Assembly: GCA_002989075.1 (NCBI GenBank)
Contig: PSQN01000014.1
Coordinates: forward strand, 1,352,005 to 1,416,004
Direction: 5' to 3'
Length of the DNA stretch: 64,000 bases
DNA from: Arthonia radiata
Lineage: Eukaryota; Ascomycota; Arthoniomycetes; Arthoniales; Arthoniaceae
Made by a program: the position numbers and the translations under genes. Shown in pieces: positions 12,623 through 20,968 of this stretch; position 1 is the stretch's first letter, and each line of letters starts with the position of its first letter. The notes beneath the pieces were generated by a model. That model was not told the origin of the DNA. It did no database searches and saw nothing but the letters and a program-made list of their open reading frames with translations.

Positions 12623-12821
12623 TGTCGGAAATCTACGTCTATGTTTCCTAAGTATAGTCTTAACTTTTATAATACGTCTTGTTAGTGCTATACAAGCTAC
12701 ATACTGTTAGAATGTTTAATAGCCGGAGTCTTGGCTCGACCTTATATTAAGCACCAAACGTCTTTTAGATTAGAAAGAATACACGCAATTCTATAATACT
12801 GGTACCAGCAGTATTCTAACA
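12623..12821 (+). repeat. Copia 3' LTR
   Basis: A 199-bp match to 1127-1325, preceded by a purine-rich AGAGGG tract at 12615-12620 that fits a polypurine tract. Confidence 0.92.
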
Positions 12822-13800
12822 GTGCGTTATATGCGCTAGGAACGCAAAAAGCTTAATCTTATAATCTTCTACGTACTAAACAAAATCGGCAGTTACTTGC
12901 TCTTTAAAACTATCTAAAAGAAGCAATCGATATATATCTTGTTGCCGCTTTAAGCTCGCTCTATGAAAATACTTAATATATTTAAGTATAATCTTGTCGT
13001 TTACGTAGTCTAATTCAGAAAGTGTAAGTATTATTTTACCTTTAATACTTATTTAAGCCTAATAAGCTTGGTATATAGCGCTTAAAATTACTATAAGCGA
13101 ATTAAGCTTCAATTTAGCTGCAGATATTGTCTTAACTAGGGTAATAAGTGTTCGGTTAAGCTAGCTTAGAGCTACTACTTTAGCTTAATTGCATTGTACT
13201 ACAATCTAATTGTTTGCTCTAATTCTAATTTAAAAGCCTACTTAATCGATATTCTAGATATTATACGGGTCGATTGCGTATTTCTATATAAGCTTGCTAA
13301 GCTTCTAATACTACTTTTAGATAGCGTCTCTGTTCTAAGCAAGATATCGGGCTATTTCTATTGGTCTCTAGCGCGCTAGCTTGTACTATAGGTGTCGCGC
13401 TAGCTATCTTCGGCACTAGACAGATAAGACGCGTTAAGAAGGTTTAGGTAAATCTATAGCTTAAGATCGCGCTAATATCGAATTAGCCGCAGAAACAATT
13501 AATCGACGCGTCGGTGCGAAGTATATTGCGCTAAGACAATCGATATAGCTACACAAAGCTCCGTCTTAGGCAGATATAAGCCTTATCGACGCGTTTCGAT
13601 GCGTTTAGAGCGATTCTCGCCCGTAGTACCTTACATAAAGGATAGAGTACGGGATCTCGTAATCGCGAGCCAGCTGCTTTAGGTCGATTTACTTTCTTTT
13701 TTGGACCTTTTAGAGGATCTCCTGAATCTTAAGCTCCTGTTTAGATAGTTTTGCAGCTATATTTAGAAGCTCTTTGCGACGTGTAGGTAAAATATATAGG
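12822..13800 (-). pseudogene. Pogo/Fot1-type transposase, N-terminal and catalytic part (right of Copia)
   Basis: The minus strand from about 13795 encodes a broken protein starting near PTRRKELLNIAAKLSKQELK, then an HTH_psq/Tc5-like helix-turn-helix (QLARDYEIPYSILYVRYYG), an FAPTRRLI block and, near 12,850-12,960, YRLLLLDSF...VTADFVQYVEDYKI. That last stretch matches the family's LLILDGH...FxxYC catalytic region. It breaks at AHITH exactly where the Copia element starts. Joining to base 1126 after removing one 5-bp duplication gives ITHLM in frame. Many in-frame stops; dead. Confidence 0.75.
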
Positions 13801-13834
13801 ATCGATCTCGGGTATACAACTATTTCGGGTATGC

Positions 13835-13864
13835 GTCGGGTACTAGCTTATGCTAGTACCCGAC
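13835..13864. repeat. Perfect 13-bp stem hairpin at transposon-nest edge
   Basis: GTCGGGTACTAGC, four loop bases, then its exact reverse complement. Unlike its surroundings it keeps CpA/CpC-type bases and a perfect stem. It could be a subterminal palindrome of the Pogo-like element; no function is demonstrated. Confidence 0.6.
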
Positions 13865-14143
13865 AAATAAGGAATCCCAAAGCGGCTTAGCGTAGGGATT
13901 TATGTCCGATAGGACCGAGTGAGGAGGGTACGGGTAGCGGTATTGTTATTTTAACAGATGCGTAGTAGACATAAGACGACCTAAAGTTACTTAATTAGGC
14001 AATACTTAGCAAGATACAGACGTAGTTGGTCCCTACCGTCGTTACCGGTCACTACGGCAAAATTTGGTGGTCGGTATGGTAAGAGCCAAAATCCGTAGTT
14101 ACCGGACTATCCCCAACACTGTTGCTTTCGAGTGTTTGACTTG
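13865..14143. other. Transition zone with an orphan hAT-like terminus
   Basis: No gene. Composition shifts here from RIP-altered to normal. At 14104-14121 the sequence GGACTATCCCCAACACTG ends in CAACACTG, the reverse complement of a CAGTGTTG hAT-type end like that of the adjacent MITE. No partner end was found in the window. GTAGTTACCGG-type subrepeats occur at 14034-14058 (inverted) and 14093-14107. Confidence 0.4.
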
Positions 14144-14151
14144 CAGGCTGC

Positions 14152-14374
14152 CAGTGTTGGTGATGGAGCGGTAAGCGCGCTTACCACGAAAACGATTTTT
14201 ACATCCGCCAATCATAGCTTACAGTAATTTTAATGTATAATACCTGTTTTCTACTAATAAAAGTAGTGCAAAAAACACGGTCTAGTCAGAAAAAGAAATA
14301 AAACGGTGGAAGTAGGGTAGATTAAGGGTACATCTTTCGTGGTAAGCGCGCTTACCGCTCCATCAACAACACTG
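14152..14374. mobile_element. hAT-type MITE, 223 bp
   Basis: Terminal inverted repeats of 40 bp (14152-14191 and 14335-14374) start CAGTGTTG and differ at one position. Each TIR contains the self-complementary GGTAAGCGCGCTTACC. Flanking 8-mers CAGGCTGC (14144-14151) and CAGACTGC (14375-14382) form an 8-bp target duplication with one G/A difference, diagnostic of hAT elements. There is no coding capacity, so it would need a transposase in trans. Confidence 0.85.
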
Positions 14375-14539
14375 CAGACTGCGGCCTAGGTAACACCGAT
14401 ACCGCACGCAATGCAAGCAGGCGACGCTGACCGTTCAGCGTAGCAAGCTCCTCTCCAGCACGTCCTGAATGCACGTTCAGCCATCACTTGCCCCGCCAGG
14501 TTCCCGTGATCGACCAGGCGCAGCGTTTCAAGGTCCTGT

Positions 14540-15124
14540 TCATCTATCTTCTTCGGGCTCTTTATCTTCAGACTGGTCTTCATAAGGCTGGCAATCTTCT
14601 TCAGGCTCCTCCTCTTCATCAGGCTCCTCCTCTTCATCAGGCTCCTCCTCTTTGTCGGGCTGGTCTTCGGACTCTTTGTCCTCCGGCTCGTCGTAACCTT
14701 CAGGTTCCTCCTCCTCTCCGGCGATGATATCTTCAGGCTCCTCTTCCTCTTCCTCTTCAGGCTCTTTATCATCAGACTGGTCCTCATAAGGCTGATCCAC
14801 TTCCTCAGGCTCCTCCTCTTTTTCAGGCCGTTCCTCTTCTTCGGGCTTGTCCTCGGGCTCTGTGTCTTCAGGCTCGTCATAGCCTTCAGGCTCCTCCTCC
14901 TCTCCAGGTATGATGTCTTCCGGCTCCTCCTCCTCGTCTTCAGGCTCTTTGTCTTCAGGTTTATCGTACTCTTCCGGCTCGTCTTCAGGCTTGTCCTCGT
15001 CTTCAGGCTCATCATCCTCAGGCTTATCGTCATCCGGAGGCTCCTTGTCTTCAGACTGATCGTACTCCTCAGCATCGTCCTCTTCTTCGGGCATGTCTTC
15101 TTCAGGCTTCTCGTCTTCAGACAT
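14540..15124 (-). CDS. Acidic Pro/Glu/Asp repeat protein, hypothetical
   Basis: A 194-residue open frame starting MSEDEKPEED, made almost entirely of E, D and P with scattered K, S, Q, G and Y. It contains two long tandem units of about 65 residues, each beginning EEEEPEDII(P/A)GEEEEPEGY and ending with a YEDQSxDKEPEE block, plus a shorter-period PEDxEPEDE region near the N-terminus. There is no domain, signal or membrane segment. The frame extends upstream to 15265, but those codons lack the repeat and MSEDEK looks like the natural start. A Lys/Arg/Ser-rich alternative minus-strand frame is open over much the same DNA (14386-15075), so whether and how this array is translated is uncertain. 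It lies 166 bp from the hAT MITE. Confidence 0.5.
   Translation of the reverse strand: MSEDEKPEEDMPEEEDDAEEYDQSEDKEPPDDDKPEDDEPEDEDKPEDEPEEYDKPEDKEPEDEEEEPEDIIPGEEEEPEGYDEPEDTEPEDKPEEEERPEKEEEPEEVDQPYEDQSDDKEPEEEEEEEPEDIIAGEEEEPEGYDEPEDKESEDQPDKEEEPDEEEEPDEEEEPEEDCQPYEDQSEDKEPEEDR
14545..15115. repeat. Imperfect tandem-repeat array (strand-asymmetric GAG/GAA)
   Basis: Strong purine/pyrimidine strand asymmetry with repeated CTTCAGGCTCCTCCTC-type units. Two ~195-205 bp higher-order units (about 14545-14735 and 14736-14945) correspond to the duplicated ~65-residue blocks of the acidic ORF. Confidence 0.75.
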
Positions 15125-15792
15125 GCTTGCTTCGCAGGTCTGAATTACGTTGACTGTGAGAGTAAGTTGAGACTGAAGTCGAGAACGAAACCTGAAGAAC
15201 GGTCTCGAGCAGCCAGCGATATCAAGTTGATAGAAGAAAGGGAGATCAAGCCGTGTTCGCAACAAGCCTGGGAGTCTGAGATGGATCCAGGCTCAGCTAC
15301 AACATACAGGCCCAGTCGAATCACAATGACGCTTTCAGAGTCTGGTCCCTGGAATTGCTGGAGTTCTTATACTTCTAATCGCCCGGTCCAGCTCAAAGAG
15401 TCAAGTCCTACGACTGCGTATTATGTCATTTCAAGGTCATATCCTCTCACCTCATCATGACGTAGATACAGTCCGGGAACACATGGCGTCCCAAGCTCTC
15501 AAAGAGCTCGGAGAGCTCAGATTACGCACCTGCGGCTTCGCATGGCCTGGAAACGAGGCATGCGAGCTCAGACCTCACGTTCCGTACGGACCGAAAGCTT
15601 GATTTTATTAAGCGCCGAAATCAAGTCAAGATGAAGTGCGGCCGAAGCCCGGCTATGTGCGCATGGACTTTACCTTTACCTTTTCCCATTTTGCCGAGGA
15701 GCAGCAAAAGGCTGGCCAATCTGTCCGTGATAGGGCAGCTGAAGACCCAATACACCACCGTCCCACTATCCCATACGAAACCGCCGCAACTC
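15125..15792. other. Intergenic, no gene recognised
   Basis: Contains CT-rich and GAGCTC-rich stretches (15495-15525) but no frame I trust. It may include the 3' part of the neighbouring pseudogene, since GGTAAGT occurs in-frame at about 15,838 on the minus strand like a splice donor. Confidence 0.4.
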
Positions 15793-16661
15793 TCAATCCA
15801 TCAGCCCCAAATTCCCAGCATATGCACCAAACCACTGACACTTACCTACCGAGTCCCACACCTCCAGCGATCTAAAACCCTCCGCCAGTACCCTGGCCTC
15901 AGCCTCCCACTCCGACCACCGAACTCCTCCTCCCCCAGCCGCTCTTTCCAACTCATCAATAGCCGCCTCGTTCAATCCCTCAATCACCGCCTTCAACTCC
16001 CGATGTCCGTTCGGCTCCGTCTTGTCGAATACATCGCCTACGCGTCGGGAACTCCAGTCCTGCTCACGCCGCGCCCATATCTGTTCGCGCGCGTCAGAGC
16101 TGCCTTGACGAGCGAGGATGGATTGCCAGTGGTCGTTGAAGTACTCCGGGCCGGGCAGGGCTCCCAGCAATCCAAGCCAAAAGCTGGCCGGATTGAATTG
16201 ATTGGGCTCAATCCTAACAAACTTCAAGCCAATTCAGCTGGGCAAAAGCTTGGATTGAACCCACGCAATCCAATTCAATCGGGATGATCAATCAAGCTGG
16301 ATTGCTAAGCAATTCACTGGTGCAACGATCTTTTTTGCCGAAATTTGATGTCGTCAATATATCGTCACCACTCGTCTGAACTCAGATTCATTAGGCTTGA
16401 TTAGGGTCAATCCCGAGTTGGCCTGATTAGCTTGAATTGAGCATTAGCAAGCCAATCCGTGTAAGTACGCCTCAATCCAAGCTGCTAATCAATCAAGCCG
16501 TCTGATGTTTGGCTTGGATTGGTGGGAGCCCTGGGGCCGGGTATTAGGACTTGGTGAGCGTGTTGAAGAGCCAAGATGAGGCGGTGGAGGTAGTCGCGGA
16601 TTTCTTTGTAGGTTGTGAGGTTGAATCCTGTTGTTTGGTAGATGCTTCTCCCGAAGTCTTA
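15793..16661 (-). pseudogene. MITE-disrupted member of the local W-x-W protein family (copy A)
   Basis: Two minus-strand coding stretches, 16658-16542 (QTTGFNLTTYKEIRDYLHRL...) and 16147-15793 (EYFNDHWQSILARQ... AREQIWARREQDWSS...), are separated by a 378-bp hAT-type MITE. Excising the MITE and one 8-bp duplication joins them in frame (VLIPGPEYFNDHW). The product resembles the three ORFs downstream of it at 18.0-20.4 kb in layout: a helical segment, an acidic/basic E-rich motif with WARREQDW, then an Ala/Glu-rich helix. Upstream the frame meets TAA at 16661-16659, either a nonsense mutation or intron sequence; the N-terminal exon was not identified. The 3' end may also be spliced. Function unknown. 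Confidence 0.6.
16156..16533. mobile_element. hAT-type MITE, 378 bp, inserted in a gene
   Basis: The termini CAGGGCTCCCAGCAATCC and CAGGGCTCCCACCAATCC (inverted) form ~27-bp TIRs. The perfect 8-bp duplication GGGCCGGG lies at 16148-16155 and 16534-16541. Inside, CAATCCAAGC/GCTTGGATTG motifs recur in both orientations (16169, 16248, 16473, 16511), like subterminal transposase-binding repeats of hAT elements. It has no coding capacity and is unrelated in end sequence to the MITE at 14152. Confidence 0.88.
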
Positions 16662-18021
16662 GTCGCTTCTGTCGCTGTTGTGAGCGACGAAATCTTGATG
16701 TGAGAGTTGCAAGTCGTGAGCCGGTGCGGTGATGACATGCAAGACACAAGCAAAGTCCGAGGTTAGAGAAGACTCTGCGCCTTGCGAGCAAGAGATGAGA
16801 AGAAGATGCTTTTGAAATTGATTGCTTGCGCATAGACCTACCATTTCAGAACAGGTCTGAGAAAGTAAGTAATCTTCAGTGTCTTAGCACCAACCTTATC
16901 AGGTGAAACCCTCACCCGACAGGATCGACAAGTCTACCATTCCTCTCCTATGTGTCTCGAAACCGCACGATCTTACCGCCGCTTCCCAACTTCTTCCAAG
17001 GAACCACGAACTCCCGGACTTCGACATCTGCCTCTGCTGTTCTCTACTCGCCACCTCTTCGACCGCCACGCGCTTCTTTTGGTCAAGTGGCTGCTTCAAC
17101 ATCATATTGACCCCCCGTTCTCCAGCATCGTATGTTCACAGTAAAGGGAGTTTCATTCTCCACATGCTATTGCGCGGCCCACCAGGATCGCTTCGTGTCG
17201 GGATCGAACAACATATGTCTGACCGTCTCAGAGCAGTAGGAACTCATTCAAGACCGAAGCAGATGGGTATCGACAAGCAAAACAAAGTTTATTTCTGGAT
17301 ATAATTGAGGCTACAGAGGTGGGCGTGGGTCTTGTTATAGCTTCCCCGATCTAAGCGAATGTAGAGTCGTAAGGCATGCTGTTTGCATTGTGTGAGCTTG
17401 GTGCATCGTAGCTGTCGAGGTGGGTATCTCGTCTGCTGACGCGTGAAGGAGTGATGAGTAGAAGCTTTGGGCAGAACGCAAAACGCTGATGCTAGGGTAG
17501 CCGCTCAAAGTGGTAGCAATACATAAGCGCCAATCTACAACGAGACACCGTATTAGCATTGAAAGATCACTTGGGATGCACTTTACTTGTATTTCACAGC
17601 AGAGCTTCTGGGGCCTCGCCTGTCCTGCAAACAGATCACTGACAACCGATGTCGATCCATACGGGTGGATTGCCATTGATAACGCTCAAGCGCCTAACGA
17701 GACTTGCGTAGTGCCCCCGTGTTCGTGAGGGAGGTGGTGATGGAGCGACGTACACGTAGGCAGAATTCGTACAACTAAACGAGCAGCAGGAATCTAAGAG
17801 GGCTAAACTGCAGCCGAGGTTGTGCAGAGAACCGGTAAGAGCAAGAGACTGTGATGGTCATGTGAGTGTATCGTATGAGAGCTGTCGCTCTAACGGCGCT
17901 TTGAACCATGGGCTTCTGCTGTATCTGACGGAAACCTGTCTCGCTGCTCTAATAATTCGACTCGAAAAATTTGAGGAAGAGCTACCAGAGATACGTTTGC
18001 GCCTCAGGCACGCTGCATTGC
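16662..18021. other. No gene confidently recognised
   Basis: Only short overlapping frames on both strands. A minus-strand 68-codon frame (17105-16899) could belong to the missing 5' end of pseudogene A, but it lacks the DDW-type N-terminal motif of its relatives. No repeats or RNA genes seen. Confidence 0.4.
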
Positions 18022-18645
18022 TCAATCCTCCAAGCCAGCCTCACCCGTCGACTCCGCTTCCTCCCCTTCCTTGGTCTCCAACCACGCCAGACCGCCGTCC
18101 ACGAGCGCTTTCATCTCCTTCAGCGCTGTGTCCGCAGACTTCTCCAACTCAACGGGCTTCGGAACCCAGCGTCGATGAGCCATTTCTTTGTGGTACCAGC
18201 TCGCAACCTTTTCGCCTTTGGAAGTATAGTCGTACCCATATTCGCAGGCTCGGCGGTATTCGCGAAGCTCTTTGGACGAGCTGGAAATGCGCTCATTTTT
18301 GATTTCGATGACCGTGTCGAGGTATTGTTGCATTTCGCGGAGGAGAACGAGTTCTTTGCCAATGTCGAGAGTGTTGTTCGCTTTATCGCTGGCGAATGAC
18401 TGCTGCTCGATTCGGAAGGTCTGTTCGCTTTGCATTGCGCGCTTAATGGCTTCATCGTTCCCACTGTAATAGACAGTAGGTGTTTTGCTATGCGGGTCGG
18501 TCACGAACTTCAGCTTCTCGAGGTAGTCTTCGTATGAGCCGTTTCGGGCGTTGGTGACACGCTGCCAGTCATCGCGGTCGAGCACGCTTGCCATCGGTGT
18601 TGTTTGCAATGTCATTGTTTGCAGGAGAGTCTCTGAAGCTGACAA
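18022..18645 (-). CDS. W-x-W family protein, copy B, unknown function
   Basis: A 207-residue intronless ORF with in-frame Met codons at 1, 11 and 18; MASVLDRDDW at 18 or MTLQ at 11 could be the true start. No known domain recognised. It shares with copy C a DDWQRV...GSYEDYLEKLKF N-terminal block (residues 25-47), a YRRACEYGY block (130-138) and a KGEKVASWY...RRW motif (143-160), followed by an amphipathic Ala/Glu/Lys helix and an acidic tail. No signal peptide or membrane segment, so a cytosolic or nuclear protein is inferred. It sits 247 bp from copy C on the same strand, consistent with local tandem duplication followed by strong divergence. Confidence 0.75.
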   Translation of the reverse strand: MSASETLLQTMTLQTTPMASVLDRDDWQRVTNARNGSYEDYLEKLKFVTDPHSKTPTVYYSGNDEAIKRAMQSEQTFRIEQQSFASDKANNTLDIGKELVLLREMQQYLDTVIEIKNERISSSSKELREYRRACEYGYDYTSKGEKVASWYHKEMAHRRWVPKPVELEKSADTALKEMKALVDGGLAWLETKEGEEAESTGEAGLED

Positions 18646-18892
18646 GCTTCAGGCGTTTGCCAGAGAGAGGTTTAGCAGTTGAGCGAGGATTCATTAGGAG
18701 GGGTAGCATGTGGAGCTTAAAAGTGAGAGGCGTGCAGAGGAACGAGGAAAGAGACTGAGGTGAAGTGTAATTTGATTCTGACGCGCTGATACGCTTGGCA
18801 GTCTATCGTGGTTCGAATCACCTGTCCGTTGCTTTCTCTCAACAAAAGTAGGTTCCCTGTCTACCACACATGACCGAATCCTGCCTCTAGCA

Positions 18893-19492
18893 TCACCACC
18901 GCTCACCCCTCAGATCGTTGATGCGTCCATTCAGCCACCTCATGCTTCCAATAATGTCCTCTCCTCCTTCCATTCTTTCGATCATGTACTCCAAACCAAC
19001 GTACGGTTCGCATACAACGTGGCCGAGCTTATCGAGCAGATCCTTATGTGGCTGTGGGCACGGAGGCTTCCAATTGTGCTGTTCTGCGTACCAAGCTCTC
19101 TCCTTCTCTGTGCACCGTGGATCCTGGTATTTCAATTCACAGGAACGCTGGTAGCCTCGATGACCGATTCTCATGTCAGCGATGTCCTCCCCGATCATGT
19201 CGACGATCGGCTCGACAACATTGTGAACGTGTACCAGGTGCTGAACCTCGGGTCGGTTATCGGCTCGGTGCTTTTCGTTCCATTGCTTCAGCTTGTCACC
19301 AGCAGCGACGTCGTGATCGGCGATGAAGATGCACGGAAATTCCTCCTGGTCATCAGCAAGCACCTTGAACCTACCATAGTCGTTCATGTAGTCGTCGTGT
19401 GTCCCATCTGGGCGGTCATTGATGCGTTTCCAGTCGTCAAACGTGAAGATGTCGGTGAGATGTCCGGTTGGCTGGCCGTCGTGGTTGGACAT
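18893..19492 (-). CDS. W-x-W family protein, copy C, unknown function
   Basis: A 199-residue intronless ORF if started at MSNHDGQPTG. An upstream in-frame Met at 19576 would add 28 hydrophobic/basic residues and is less likely because the homologous start in copy B also lies just before the DDW block. Shared features: FDDWKRIND (18-26), GTHDDYMNDYGRFK (30-43), GYQRSCELKY (113-122), EKERAWYAEQHNW (129-141). It has extra cysteines (C54, C118, C127, C145, C161) and a C-terminal helix-rich region. No transmembrane segment. Role unknown. Confidence 0.75.
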   Translation of the reverse strand: MSNHDGQPTGHLTDIFTFDDWKRINDRPDGTHDDYMNDYGRFKVLADDQEEFPCIFIADHDVAAGDKLKQWNEKHRADNRPEVQHLVHVHNVVEPIVDMIGEDIADMRIGHRGYQRSCELKYQDPRCTEKERAWYAEQHNWKPPCPQPHKDLLDKLGHVVCEPYVGLEYMIERMEGGEDIIGSMRWLNGRINDLRGERW

Positions 19493-19948
19493 AATATCTT
19501 GAGTTCTTGCTGAACGGCAACGACGAGCTGTTTGTATGTAGTAAGGAATTAGGAATCGAAGGAGGAAAGAAGGCAAGCACAGATAGAATGTTTATGTTGA
19601 ACTCTTGGCACGTGCAAACGCGTTTCTGCTAGGCAACCACCTCACGTCATTTACCCCTGGACAGAGACTTACCCTGGTTGGCATTAGCAGCTCAAGGATA
19701 ATGTGCCTGAAGCCTGAGTGTGTAGACGATGGGTATGAATAGATGTCAGTCTCGTATATATGTTCGTAATATCGTCAAATCGTCGCGTCCAAGCTCATCC
19801 TCTCCCCTGTAAAGTTATCGCCATCAATTGGTATGGATGTCTCGTCTCGATCCTCATGCACGGCGTGATAGCATCAGTCGTGCAAAGTTGCGGGCCTCGT
19901 GTCCGTTAGCAAACACCGACCAGTCACATGCTTCAGCAGCACACTCAC
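19493..19948. other. Intergenic between copies C and D
   Basis: Presumed promoter of copy C and 3' flank of copy D. No convincing ORF or repeat. Confidence 0.4.
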
Positions 19949-20446
19949 TCAAAGATAATCCTCCACCATCTTCACGAACTCCTTCAGCGCCTCCACAGCC
20001 TCCACAGCCTCAACCTCCTCATACACCGCTCCCCCCTTCTTACCCTCAGCCTCCTCCACCGCAGCTCGCGCGATCCCCGCGATCGCCTCGACAGCGTCTT
20101 TCTGCGCACTCGTCATCGCAATCGCGGCTTTCGGTTGCTGAGTCCAACCGCACTCCGTTTGGTACCACTCCAGCTCGCGTTCCGTAATATCCGTGTCGTT
20201 CTGGCTGGATGCGTTGCTGGCGAAGCTGCTGGACGAAGAGCTGGCGTGAAGAGACAGAGACGTGGTGGAATTGCTCTTCTCGAGGTACGAGTGGAGGGGT
20301 GCGTACTCTGCATCGGTGGATTGAAAGATGGCCTCGAACATGGAGACGAGTTGTTGGTGGATGATGGAGAGTAGTGGCTTGCCGGACGAGACGGTGGTGT
20401 TTGCGTTGGGGTGGTGCTGCGACATCGCCATCATTGATGAGGGCAC
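19949..20446 (-). CDS. W-x-W family protein, copy D, unknown function
   Basis: A 165-residue intronless ORF. Met at 1, 5, 6 or 8 could serve as start. The N-terminal DDW block of copies B and C is absent or unrecognisable. A Ser-rich linker (residues 58-82) leads to TERELEWYQTECGW (89-101), the same ExE-WY-x5-W signature as copy C, and then an Ala/Glu-rich helical tail with VEAVEAVEALKEF heptad-like repeats. Shorter than copies B and C. No known domain. Third intact member of the minus-strand cluster. Confidence 0.7.
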   Translation of the reverse strand: MPSSMMAMSQHHPNANTTVSSGKPLLSIIHQQLVSMFEAIFQSTDAEYAPLHSYLEKSNSTTSLSLHASSSSSSFASNASSQNDTDITERELEWYQTECGWTQQPKAAIAMTSAQKDAVEAIAGIARAAVEEAEGKKGGAVYEEVEAVEAVEALKEFVKMVEDYL

Positions 20447-20968
20447 TCGCCGAGCGGATGTTTTTCAACTTCAGTTTGATTGGTTGTTGTGATGCAACAA
20501 TCGGCTAGAACATGAACGATGTTATGTGCTGAGCATTTGGTCAATGGTGATATATTAGTATGACCAGGGGAGAAGGAGGTTTGGAAGAGCGAGTGGACAA
20601 GAGTGAAAGAATCGCAAAGGTGAGCCTGTGAAGAACGACTATTTGGCATGTGTAGCCTTGCCGAGTAAATCGAACAACAACGACCCGTTCACAGTCGGCA
20701 ATCAGTGAGTCCGCTGACGCAAACAACGCGTGATATTGACGGCTACCCTAGTAAACACAGTCAATGCAGCTATGCAATTTGTACTCATCCGCTGACTCCA
20801 GTCGATGATTTGAGCAAACCGGACCGTCTCCCATGAAGCATCAGAGTGAACGCCCTTTCCATCAATGCTGATAATGCTCGAGCCATCATGCGTTCAATTT
20901 TGCCGATTGCTTGAGCCTATTCATATCCGTCACGTATCATCAACGAACGCCCTGTGAACTTGATGCGT
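20447..20968. other. Intergenic, no gene recognised
   Basis: Promoter side of copy D and 3' flank of the DUF7728 gene. Nothing distinctive seen. Confidence 0.4.

Larger units (their letters stand above)
1127..12821 (+). mobile_element. Ty1/Copia LTR retrotransposon (RIP-degraded), host of a nested Gypsy element
   Basis: Two 199-bp LTRs (1127-1325 and 12623-12821), both starting TGTCGGAAAT and ending TAACA, bound the element. It is flanked by ATGCG on the left and GTGCG on the right, a 5-bp target duplication with one G-to-A change. Without the Gypsy insertion and one duplication it is about 4.4 kb. Order on the plus strand: gag-like region, integrase C-terminus, reverse transcriptase, RNase H. 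It sits inside a Pogo-type transposase gene. All frames are riddled with stops and no intact protein remains. Confidence 0.9.

Noticed and set aside
14545-15115. CRISPR-like or satellite interpretation of the repeat array
   Set aside because: Units are degenerate, contiguous and without spacers.
18805-18825. GGTTCGAATCACC resembling a tRNA T-arm
   Set aside because: No acceptor, D-arm or anticodon arm could be folded around it on either strand.
18893-20446. Plus-strand frames over the W-x-W family genes
   Set aside because: They are shadows; the shared motifs between copies exist only in the minus-strand frames.
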